Origin: an uncultured Bacteroidia bacterium | GTDB taxonomy: Bacteria > Bacteroidota > Bacteroidia > Bacteroidales > UBA932 | DNA length: 64,000 nt | NCBI GenBank assembly: GCA_902762655.1 | Contig: CACWOZ010000006.1 | Location: forward strand, 1 to 64,000 | Reading direction: 5' to 3' | Shown: positions 37,204-44,318 of the stretch, in pieces | Position numbering within the stretch: position 1 is the stretch's first letter | How the letters are laid out: each line of letters starts with the position of its first letter | The notes under the pieces: model-generated | The model's database searches: none | Seen by the model: the letters and a program-made list of their open reading frames with translations, nothing else | Told to the model about the DNA's origin: nothing | Position numbers and translations under genes: made by a program

Positions 37204-37307
37204 GCCAAGGAAATGCGGCAAACATTTCGCGGCGGGCCGTTTTTCTTTTGATGATTGCGTGTTTTTACAAGGCCATAAGAAAAATCTTATGGTTTGGCTA
37301 AACTCAA
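37204..37307 (-). repeat. Rpn leader repeat, copy 2
   Basis: Minus-strand match to 28801-28902 and 19952-20055, with the hairpin CCATAAG-ATTTTT-CTTATGG at 37273-37292 and the CGCGAAATGTTTGC and TTCCTTGG blocks in the same order. Confidence 0.75.
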
Positions 37308-37321
37308 ATTGAATATGTTTC

Positions 37322-37364
37322 GTACCACACAACTCCTTATTGCACAACAAAATACACAAATGAC
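37322..37364. repeat. Decayed half of the Rpn-associated palindromic element
   Basis: GTACCACACAACTCC, then TTGCACAACAA and ACACAAATGAC follow the left arm of the 106-bp element (GTGCCACGCAACT, TAGCACAA, ACGTGAAATGAC) in order and spacing. The right arm is not recognisable. The following stretch to 37545 is AT-rich and shows no gene. Confidence 0.55.
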
Positions 37365-37545
37365 ATAAAATATTGTATTATCTGTTACACGGCTATTAAT
37401 ACTTGGGGCCAGGGATCTCAATCAAGGGTTCTCCCAAGGCTTAGGACAGTTTCGAAAGCGAAGAGAACGCATTATTCGTGAATCACCTCGTCACAATAAT
37501 CGTAAAAATAGTTATAGGTATATATTATTTATAATATAATTTTAT

Positions 37546-37553
37546 TATTTTTG
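37546..37553 (+). promoter_or_regulatory. -7 box of the HTH operon
   Basis: TATTTTTG fits TAnnTTTG, 16 bases before the ATG at 37570, in a very AT-rich stretch. Confidence 0.5.
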
Positions 37554-37569
37554 CAAAAAGGCTTTTTGT

Positions 37570-38193
37570 ATGAATAAAATAATCTTCGAAGAAAAAGGGG
37601 CGGAAATTCTGCGAAAGATCGGAATGACCAAAACGGAATTTGCTGAAAAAATGGGAATCAAAAAGCAAAATGTCAACGCTTTGTTCAAGACACACAATCT
37701 CGCCACCATCAGAAAGGCTGCCACGGTGATGAATGTACCATTCGAAATGCTGATTGGATACTCTGAAGAGCCGGACATATTTGCAATGGACCTAGTTCCT
37801 ATAGTGGATGGTGTGACGCCAACTTCAAGCAGCGAAAAAGGGAATGTGTTTGATTTCTTTGCCGGACGGCCGCGCGAAGCGTTCTGGTTTTTGGTAAACA
37901 ATCAAAAAGGAGAACTGAAAGATGTATTCTACCGGACAGATATTGGAAGTATAAATCTTGTCTGGGGTGACGTTGCCAGTGGAGTTTGCAGAGTATTGAT
38001 GTGGCAGATAAAGAGCAGATTCTTCTCAACCGTAAACGAGATGATTGATACCATCACAAACACTGCTATCAAAGGAACTGTTCTTTCTGATAATGACGCG
38101 AAACTATTATTGGGTTTCGGAACATTCAGGCTTGAAATAGTTCGAGATACAAACTGGATACTATCGGATTTTTATGTAATAAGCGGCGAATGA
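37570..38193 (+). CDS. HTH protein fused to a PBECR/colicin-E5-like endoribonuclease-type domain
   Basis: 207 residues. Residues of about 10-65 form an XRE-type helix-turn-helix (GMTKTEFAEKMGIKKQNVNALFKTHNLATIRKAATVMNVP). From about 100 on, KGELKDVFYRTDIGSINLVWGD and then TVNEMIDTITNTAIKG resemble the polyvalent-protein 'barnase/EndoU/colicin E5/D' nuclease families (PBECR), whose core is YxxDIGxIxLVWGD followed by GLxHIIxKH. Here that last motif reads GVCRVLMWQ, without the His, so the domain may be inactive or a nuclease-derived antitoxin. First gene of an AT-rich operon; its TGA overlaps the next ATG (ATGA). The nuclease link is from memory and needs a profile search. Confidence 0.62.
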   Translation: MNKIIFEEKGAEILRKIGMTKTEFAEKMGIKKQNVNALFKTHNLATIRKAATVMNVPFEMLIGYSEEPDIFAMDLVPIVDGVTPTSSSEKGNVFDFFAGRPREAFWFLVNNQKGELKDVFYRTDIGSINLVWGDVASGVCRVLMWQIKSRFFSTVNEMIDTITNTAIKGTVLSDNDAKLLLGFGTFRLEIVRDTNWILSDFYVISGE

Positions 38194-38750
38194 ATATGGG
38201 ACGATATTTGGCAATAGGGATACGCATACGGGCAGAAGTCAATAAAGATGTCCTGCCATTGAAAGAAAGTATTTTCCATCTGGATTGTCCACCGGATCTG
38301 TTCGACTATTCCAATTTTGGGGCTTCTGGTATCTTGAATCTTGACAAAAGGATTAAAGTTGAAGATATCTTGGCAATAAGAAAGAGTGTTTTGGAAATAT
38401 GTAATCTGTCCGACGAGTTTGTGTCAAAGGATGGTGTAGATGAAACCGACATATTGGAAGCAGAGGCATCAACGTGCGGCTCTATAGCAGAATTGGAACG
38501 GTTAGCGGATAATAATAAAAATGTCCTGTATTCGTTCAGGACAGAAACCAGGCCTTGGCTTATAGGGGATGAGGAGGAGGATGTTTCAGTTTATTATTCA
38601 TATTTCATTTTCTATATATCATCGTTCAAGTATTATACTGAAAATGATTATTCTATGGACAAAACCACAATGATGATTGAAAAGGCAATCAAAGCCAATC
38701 TTGAAGATAGTTTTCTTTCTCCATTAGTATCGTGTTTTATTACATTGTAG
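38190..38750 (+). CDS. Unknown protein of the HTH operon
   Basis: 186 residues, no motif recognised. Opening MNMGRYLAIGIRIRAEVNKD, then an acidic helical body (ILEAEASTCGSIAELERLADNNK) and an aromatic strand region (DVSVYYSYFIFYISSFKYYTE). Translationally coupled to the HTH gene by a 4-base overlap. The next frame begins before this one ends, and their join (AIKANLEDSFLSPLVS followed by FSMANYVTVFFLAFEARF) reads like one continuous protein, so a single frameshifted gene of roughly 350 residues is a real alternative. Confidence 0.6.
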   Translation: MNMGRYLAIGIRIRAEVNKDVLPLKESIFHLDCPPDLFDYSNFGASGILNLDKRIKVEDILAIRKSVLEICNLSDEFVSKDGVDETDILEAEASTCGSIAELERLADNNKNVLYSFRTETRPWLIGDEEEDVSVYYSYFIFYISSFKYYTENDYSMDKTTMMIEKAIKANLEDSFLSPLVSCFITL

Positions 38751-38758
38751 TTTTTTCT

Positions 38759-39268
38759 ATGGCAAATTATGTGACCGTTTTTTTTCTTGCTTTTGAAGCA
38801 AGATTCAGAAAGACATTGGATGCTTATATTTATTCGATGAAAAAGGATCTTCCTGTGGAGCCTATTCTAAAACTATGGATTGGTATTTATGATGTGTTGG
38901 GTATTAAACAGAATTCATATGAAAAGCTGTTAATGGACGAACATATTAAGTCGCTGAGGAATTCCACGGTTGGGCATATGGTTAAACTCTCTCAGGAAAC
39001 ACCTCATAAAGATTCGTCAAGCCTCAGTTTTTATTGGCTCGATATTGAAAAAGAAGTTGTAATCAGAAGAAGAGAAGGCAGTTCTTTTGATAACTTGCAT
39101 TACAAAGCAAGTGGTATTCAACTGTACATTTATTCTTGTATCGACAATATTGAATTCCAGGGAGATTTCGGCCTGTTAACCGCACCCTTACGGCATTATT
39201 TCAATAATAACCCTTTTGCAGGAAATCTGTCTGTAGAAATATTACCAAATCGAGCCTTGTCCATTTGA
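38759..39268 (+). CDS. HEPN-like protein (candidate RNase) of the HTH operon
   Basis: 169 residues from the ATG at 38759; a GTG at 38732 would overlap the previous gene. Mostly helical in its first half. IKSLRNSTVGHMVK carries an R-N-x4-H signature, which fits the Rx4-6H catalytic motif of HEPN ribonucleases common in toxin-antitoxin, abortive infection and CRISPR systems. Preceding helices (EARFRKTLDAYIYSMKKDLP, LKLWIGIYDVLGI) fit a HEPN bundle. The C-terminal half is not recognised. The motif is short, so the assignment is an inference supported by the HTH/nuclease-like partner. Confidence 0.5.
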   Translation: MANYVTVFFLAFEARFRKTLDAYIYSMKKDLPVEPILKLWIGIYDVLGIKQNSYEKLLMDEHIKSLRNSTVGHMVKLSQETPHKDSSSLSFYWLDIEKEVVIRRREGSSFDNLHYKASGIQLYIYSCIDNIEFQGDFGLLTAPLRHYFNNNPFAGNLSVEILPNRALSI

Positions 39269-39349
39269 TTTAATACTCTGCACTGTCCTACGACTCCCCC
39301 ACCTTAACAAAAAAATCCTGTCAAAACGCACACATTTCCAACATTTTAC

Positions 39350-39357
39350 TATCTTTG
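39350..39357 (+). promoter_or_regulatory. -7 box of the acyl-CoA synthetase gene
   Basis: TATCTTTG fits TAnnTTTG, 22 bases before the ATG at 39380. Confidence 0.5.
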
Positions 39358-39379
39358 CAAGACTTAAACTTAAACCGCT

Positions 39380-41035
39380 ATGATTGAAAGATTTCTCAAA
39401 GGCGAAGGGCAGGGACTGGAGTTCAATGTTCCGGAGCATTTCAATTTTGCATACGATGTGGTGGACGCCTGGGCCGAGGAGGCTCCGGAGAAGCTGGCGC
39501 TTATCTGGACCAGCGACACCGAGCCTGAGCGCAGGCTGACTTTCGCCGACCTCAAGCGCGAGTCCGACAAGGTCGCGGGTTACCTCAGCTCGCTGGGCAT
39601 CGGCCGCGGCGATTTCGTAATGCTCATCCTCAAGCGCCGTCTCCCCTTCTGGACCACGATGCTGGCCCTGGAGAAGATCGGTGCCGTCGCCATCCCCGCC
39701 ACCTTCCTGCTGACCTCACACGATATTATCTACCGCTGTAAATCCGCCGAGATCAAGGCCATCATCTGCTGCGGCGACGCCCCCATCCTGGAGAAGGTCG
39801 CCGAGGCGGAGCCCAAGTGCCCTTATCTCGAGAAACTCATAAGCATAGGGCCGCTGGTGCCGGAGGGCTTCGAGGACTTCGAGGCCGGAGTTGCCGCCGC
39901 AACGCCCTGGGAGCGCGGAAACTGGCAGAACGAGAGCGAGGATCCCATGCTGATGTACTTCACCTCAGGCACTTCTGACGAGCCGAAGATGGTGATGCAT
40001 TCGCACACCTACGCCCTAAGCCATCTGGTGACCGCCGCATACTGGCATCAACTCACTCCGGACTCCATCCACTTCACCTATTCCGACACCGGATGGGGCA
40101 AGGCTGTGTGGGGCAAACTCTACGGGCAGTGGATAGTCGGAGCAACCGTATTCGTGTACGACCATGAGAAGTTCGTACCGGCTGAGCTGCTCGCCCTCAT
40201 CGGCAAGTATCGTATCACTTCATTCTGCGCTCCACCAACGATTTACCGCTTCCTCATAAAGGAACACTTCAACTGCTTCGACCTCTCATCCTTGAAGCAT
40301 GTCACCACCGCCGGCGAGGCCCTCAACCCTTCGGTGTTCGAGGAGTTCCATCGCCGCACGGGCCTCTGGATCCACGAAGCGTTCGGGCAGACCGAGACCA
40401 CCCTGACGCTGGGCACTTTCCCCTGGGTAGAACCGCGTCCCGGATCGATGGGCAAGCCCTCCCCTGCATACGACATCGACATCCTCACCCCGGACGGATC
40501 TTCCGCAAAACCCGGCGAGCGCGGTGTCATCGTCATCCGCACGGACCGCAAGCGCCCGATAGGCCTGTTCCTGGGTTACTACCGCAACCCCAAACTCACC
40601 CGCAAGGCCTGGCACGACGGCATCTATTATACCGGAGATGTCGCCTGGCGCGACGAGGACGGTTACTACTGGTTCGAGGGCCGCAACGACGACCTCATCA
40701 AGACCTCGGGCTACCGCGTGAGTCCCTTCGAGGTGGAAAGCGCCGTAATGGGGCATCCGGCCGTAGTGGAATGCGCCGTAACCGGCATTCCGGACCCGGA
40801 AGAGGTGCGCGGAACGGTGGTAAAGGCCACCATCGTAGTGGCATCGGAATACAAGCCGCAGCTCGCGAACGAACTATCGCGCAAGGCCCTCATCAAGGAC
40901 ATCCAGACCTTCGTGAAGAACATCACCGCGCCCTACAAATATCCGCGCGTGATAGAGTTCGCCGACGCCCTCCCCAAGACCATCAGCGGCAAGATCCGCC
41001 ACGTGGAGATACGGGAGAACGACGCGAAGAAATAG
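39380..41035 (+). CDS. AMP-binding acyl-CoA synthetase (medium-chain/acetyl-CoA synthetase-like)
   Basis: 551 residues. It activates a carboxylic acid with ATP and joins it to CoA. The P-loop-like YFTSGTSDEPK is at residues 193-203; HEAFGQTETTL, YYTGDVAWRDEDGYYWFEGRNDD and the C-terminal KTISGKIRHVEIR (catalytic Lys) are the standard adenylate-forming motifs. Substrate chain length is not readable; the medium-chain/'acetyl-CoA synthetase-like' group fits best. Monocistronic; ends 2 bases before the convergent AlkZ-related gene. Confidence 0.9.
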   Translation: MIERFLKGEGQGLEFNVPEHFNFAYDVVDAWAEEAPEKLALIWTSDTEPERRLTFADLKRESDKVAGYLSSLGIGRGDFVMLILKRRLPFWTTMLALEKIGAVAIPATFLLTSHDIIYRCKSAEIKAIICCGDAPILEKVAEAEPKCPYLEKLISIGPLVPEGFEDFEAGVAAATPWERGNWQNESEDPMLMYFTSGTSDEPKMVMHSHTYALSHLVTAAYWHQLTPDSIHFTYSDTGWGKAVWGKLYGQWIVGATVFVYDHEKFVPAELLALIGKYRITSFCAPPTIYRFLIKEHFNCFDLSSLKHVTTAGEALNPSVFEEFHRRTGLWIHEAFGQTETTLTLGTFPWVEPRPGSMGKPSPAYDIDILTPDGSSAKPGERGVIVIRTDRKRPIGLFLGYYRNPKLTRKAWHDGIYYTGDVAWRDEDGYYWFEGRNDDLIKTSGYRVSPFEVESAVMGHPAVVECAVTGIPDPEEVRGTVVKATIVVASEYKPQLANELSRKALIKDIQTFVKNITAPYKYPRVIEFADALPKTISGKIRHVEIRENDAKK

Positions 41036-41037
41036 CT

Positions 41038-41829
41038 CTAGCGAAGGAGTTTGGCAATCTGCGCATCCGAGGCATCGGGTGCGTTTTTTCGTACGATATC
41101 TGCCAGGAATTCGTAGGATTCGGCCGGGGTGCGGTCCGTATGAAAGGTGCGACGTTCGAGGAAGGCCTCGAAGGGGAATCCGCCAGGGACGGATCCGGAG
41201 TCTTCGAACAGGGATTCGGGGGTGCAGAAAGTGCTGACCTGCCAGCCGTTGTAATGGAGATCCTCCCCGCGGTAGACACGCGCTATATCTCCTGTAATCA
41301 CCCTTGTCTGCATCTGCAGGCGGGCCATCAGGGCATCCGCCGCGCTCTTCTTGAGGCCCAGCAGGTGCCGCACATCCTTCATCTCCACCGAACCGTGCTC
41401 CGCCAGGTAGTCCAGCAAGCGCTGCTGATCTGGCGAAGGCTGATACTCCTTGCGGGAACGGCGCCAGTTCACAAGTTCGCGGTAGACCTCGAAGGTCGCG
41501 AAGGCCGCCTTGCCCCCGAGCAGGAATTTGCCGTAGGCGATGTCACCGCTCTGCACGCAGGCGATCTTCCAGTCCCAGGGCCCGAGGGTATCCTCTTCCC
41601 CGTCGAACCAGTATTCACGCGGTGTGAGTTCCTCGATGGAATATCCGGGAATGATATTCTCGAAAAAAGGGATAAGGCCGGCTTCCTGCACGGCCTGCAC
41701 CATCGCCTCGGCGCTGTTTACACAAAGCGCCCGGCCACCAGAGCGGCTGCCGGGCACAAGGTCTTTCTTTTGGCTGATGGACACTTTAGAACTGATAGTT
41801 GATGCCGATATTGATCCAGGGATCGACAA
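41038..41829 (-). CDS. AlkZ-related winged-helix protein
   Basis: 263 residues if started at the ATG 41829, which overlaps the upstream gene by 44 bases; GTG codons at 41784 and 41757 or the ATG at 41703 are alternatives, since family resemblance begins near MVQAVQEAGLIPFF. The pattern IPGYSIEELTPREYWFDG, WDWKIACVQSGDIAYGKF and FEVYRELVNWRRSR, with LQMQTRVITGD later, matches Bacteroidetes 'AlkZ-related' proteins with winged-helix regions (SPDQQRLLDYLAEHGSVEMKDVRHLLGLKK). A role in repair of alkylated DNA is only by name association. Confidence 0.65.
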   Translation of the reverse strand: MSIPGSISASTISSKVSISQKKDLVPGSRSGGRALCVNSAEAMVQAVQEAGLIPFFENIIPGYSIEELTPREYWFDGEEDTLGPWDWKIACVQSGDIAYGKFLLGGKAAFATFEVYRELVNWRRSRKEYQPSPDQQRLLDYLAEHGSVEMKDVRHLLGLKKSAADALMARLQMQTRVITGDIARVYRGEDLHYNGWQVSTFCTPESLFEDSGSVPGGFPFEAFLERRTFHTDRTPAESYEFLADIVRKNAPDASDAQIAKLLR

Positions 41830-43144
41830 CCATCTCTTTATAGAAACAGTGCGCGGTCTCGACTGAAACGATGAAGTTCTGATTCATCGCAATCTTCAGG
41901 CCTGCACCGGCACTGGTGACCACTTCGCCGGCCTTGGAGGTGTCGTAGATCTTTGGCTCGATTCCCAGTGCGAGAAGCTTGGAATCGATGGACTTCACGC
42001 CTTCGAATGCATTTTCCCTATAGCCCTTCGTAACCATGCCTGCATCGAAGAAAGGATTGACGGCGATGTAGAAGAACTGATTCAGCAGCTTGAAGGAAAC
42101 CAGCTTGATGCGGAGTTCCATATTGGCCCAGGCGAAGCCCTCTGCGAGGATGCGGTTCTCACGTATGCCACGGATGGTGTTGTAGCTGCCGAATCCCTCG
42201 GAAATCATATTGCGCTGAACAAGGAGAGGCACGTTCTGGATCATATAGAAGGGAGTCTCCCCTGCTATTGTCTGCTGCCAGGCAAGGCGGTATGCGAACA
42301 CGGGATCGCCTGCCTTGAAGAGATGCACGGGCAGTGTGATGTAGTGGCGGAAGTAGGCACAGGCCTTGAGGTAGCGGTGGTCCAGGACGTTTCCGTTCAA
42401 ATACGCCTCCGCCCAGATGCCCTTGTTCGGGGCGGCCTCGATGTCGCGGGTGTCGTAAACGGCTCCGGCGTTGATTTCGAGGGCGTTGCCGCCGGCGGCC
42501 TCATCGGCGTGGATGGCATCGATCGCCTGATATGCCTTATACAGGGTGACATCTGTGTCGTAGCGGTTATCGTTCTTTGCGCTCTCCCTCATATCTCCCA
42601 TCTGCCAATTCCAGAAGTTGAGGCCGGCAGCCCAGTTGAGATTGTCGGTGATACGGCCCTGCACGTTTGCAAGTGCACGGAACATCTTGCGACTCATGCC
42701 ATAGTAGTTGATGCCGTGCTGCTGGCCGTCGGTTCCGAGGTGCAGGTGGCTTTCCTTGTTGGCACAGAGGTCGTAGTTCTGCAGGGCGGGGGTGCCGTTG
42801 AATCCCCAGAAATTGTACATGGGGTCGTTGACGTATGTCACGGATGCGTTGAAACGCATTCCGGGCACCAGATACTTGGAGTCGTAGGCGAGATAGAGAC
42901 GGGTGCGGCCCTTGGTGTAGTGGGAAGCCTCCCAGCTGAACTTGTGGAGAGGATCCGGATAAGTGTTGCCGTCGCCATAATAATAGACATCGCCGAAGGC
43001 GCCGTACTGAAAGCCGTTGTCGGTACTATAGGTAACACTTGGAAGCACGCCTAAACTCCATCCTGTCTTCATTTCCTTCTCCTGTGCAAATGCTGCCGTT
43101 CCTGCCAGAACCATGGCAAGGATGGTTAAGAAAGCTTTTCTCAT
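41786..43144 (-). CDS. Outer-membrane beta-barrel protein, BamA/TamA (surface antigen) type
   Basis: 452 residues from the ATG at 43144, which opens a clear signal peptide ending AGTAAFAQ; the frame's extra 49 upstream codons run through the tRNA-Arg gene and are not coding. Strands rich in Tyr/Phe/Asn, GYRENAFEGVKSIDSK, and a terminal Phe (INIGINYQF) as expected for barrels folded by BAM. GSYNTIRGIRENRILAEGFAWANMELRIKL resembles the Omp85 C-terminal motif region. No POTRA domains are present, so it is not BamA itself. Function unknown. Confidence 0.78.
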   Translation of the reverse strand: MRKAFLTILAMVLAGTAAFAQEKEMKTGWSLGVLPSVTYSTDNGFQYGAFGDVYYYGDGNTYPDPLHKFSWEASHYTKGRTRLYLAYDSKYLVPGMRFNASVTYVNDPMYNFWGFNGTPALQNYDLCANKESHLHLGTDGQQHGINYYGMSRKMFRALANVQGRITDNLNWAAGLNFWNWQMGDMRESAKNDNRYDTDVTLYKAYQAIDAIHADEAAGGNALEINAGAVYDTRDIEAAPNKGIWAEAYLNGNVLDHRYLKACAYFRHYITLPVHLFKAGDPVFAYRLAWQQTIAGETPFYMIQNVPLLVQRNMISEGFGSYNTIRGIRENRILAEGFAWANMELRIKLVSFKLLNQFFYIAVNPFFDAGMVTKGYRENAFEGVKSIDSKLLALGIEPKIYDTSKAGEVVTSAGAGLKIAMNQNFIVSVETAHCFYKEMVVDPWINIGINYQF

Positions 43145-43170
43145 CGTAAGTGTTTTAGTGTTGTTTTTCG

Positions 43171-43242
43171 TACCCCCGAGGCGAATCGAACGCCTATCGT
43201 CGGAACCGGAATCCGAAATTCTATCCATTAAACTACAGGGGC
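43171..43242 (-). tRNA. tRNA-Arg (CCG)
   Basis: 72 bases on the minus strand. Acceptor GCCCCTG pairs with CGGGGGT (G-U pairs included), anticodon stem TCGGA/TCCGA with loop TTCCGGT (anticodon CCG), T-loop TTCGATT, discriminator A. CCA is not encoded. Confidence 0.9.
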
Positions 43243-43279
43243 GTTCCCGTATGCGGTGCAGGGCGCCGCAAAAGGTCTG

Positions 43280-43287
43280 CAAATATA
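43280..43287 (-). promoter_or_regulatory. -7 box of tRNA-Arg
   Basis: TATATTTG on the minus strand, 37 bases before the tRNA 5' end, divergent from and 12 bases away from the fabD -7 box. Confidence 0.5.
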
Positions 43288-43299
43288 CCATTTTTTTGT

Positions 43300-43307
43300 T
43301 ATATTTG
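43300..43307 (+). promoter_or_regulatory. -7 box of fabD
   Basis: TATATTTG fits TAnnTTTG, 20 bases before the fabD ATG. Confidence 0.55.
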
Positions 43308-43327
43308 TAAACTTAAACCTAAATCGA

Positions 43328-44218
43328 ATGAAAGCATACGTATTCCCCGGACAGGGGGCCCAGTTCTCCGGAATGGGAAAGAATCTTTACGAAAGCAGTC
43401 CCGAGGCTAAAGCCTTGATGGACAAGGCGAATGATATCCTGGGTTTCAGGATTACAGATATAATGTTCAATGGCACCGACGAAGACCTCCGCGCGACGAA
43501 GGTCACCCAGCCGGCTATCTTCATACACTCCGTAGCTCTCGCCCTCTGCACTCCCGGGCTCGAAGCCCCCGATATGGTGGGTGGCCACTCTCTCGGCGAG
43601 TTCTCCGCCCTCGTGGCTGCAGGAGCCGTGAGTTTCGAGGATGCCCTCAAGTTGGTTGCGGTGCGTGCGAACGAGATGCAGAAGTGCTGCGAGAAAGAGC
43701 CCGGCACCATGGCCGCCATCATCGGCCTTCCCACTGAAAAGGTAGAGGAAATCTGCGACGGCATCGAAGGAATCGTCATCCCCGCCAACTACAACTGCGA
43801 CGGGCAGATCGTAATCTCCGGCGAGAAAGAAGCCGTGCTTGCCGCGTGCGAGGCCTGCAAGCAGGCAGGCGCAAAACGCGCCCTTCCCCTCGCGGTGAGC
43901 GGAGCCTTCCACTCCCCGCTCATGGAACCCGCCCGCGCCGAACTCGCAAAGGCCATCGAAACCACCGAGGTCCGCGCCCCGCGCTGCCCCATCTACCAGA
44001 ATGTGACGGCACAGCCAGAAACCGACCCTGTGCGCATCAAGGAGAACCTCCTGAAGCAGCTCACCAGCCCCGTGCGCTGGACGCAGAGCGTGAAGAACAT
44101 GATTGCCGATGGTGCCACCGAATTCACCGAACTCGGCCCCGGCACAGTACTGCAGGGCCTCGTTAAGCGCATCAGCGGCGCTGCCGGTACTGCTGTAGAC
44201 ATTAATGGCCTGACATAG
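43328..44218 (+). CDS. fabD: Malonyl-CoA:ACP transacylase
   Basis: 296 residues. It loads malonyl groups onto acyl carrier protein for fatty-acid synthesis. FPGQGAQ at residues 6-12, the nucleophile Ser88 in GGHSLGEFSAL, and His195 in SGAFHSPLM form the active site. The start at 43328 gives the normal N-terminus MKAYVFPGQG; earlier codons in the frame overlap the promoter. Followed by a strong nested hairpin. Confidence 0.95.
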   Translation: MKAYVFPGQGAQFSGMGKNLYESSPEAKALMDKANDILGFRITDIMFNGTDEDLRATKVTQPAIFIHSVALALCTPGLEAPDMVGGHSLGEFSALVAAGAVSFEDALKLVAVRANEMQKCCEKEPGTMAAIIGLPTEKVEEICDGIEGIVIPANYNCDGQIVISGEKEAVLAACEACKQAGAKRALPLAVSGAFHSPLMEPARAELAKAIETTEVRAPRCPIYQNVTAQPETDPVRIKENLLKQLTSPVRWTQSVKNMIADGATEFTELGPGTVLQGLVKRISGAAGTAVDINGLT

Positions 44219-44282
44219 TCATCCGCATAATCGGGCTGCGGAGCATTTTTTCTGCGGAGCAGCCCGTATTCATGCGGATGAC
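44218..44282. terminator. Nested hairpin between fabD and nifJ
   Basis: Outer arms GTCATCCGCAT/ATGCGGATGAC and inner arms CGGGCTGC/GCAGCCCG enclose a loop that contains TTTTTT. It begins on the last base of the fabD stop codon and probably separates the two transcription units. Confidence 0.65.
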
Positions 44283-44318
44283 AAAGAACGACAACTACAT
44301 AATTTATATCGATATAAT

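Noticed and set aside
43145-43291. 49-codon N-terminal extension of the outer-membrane barrel gene
   Set aside because: It runs through the tRNA-Arg gene; the signal peptide begins at 43144.
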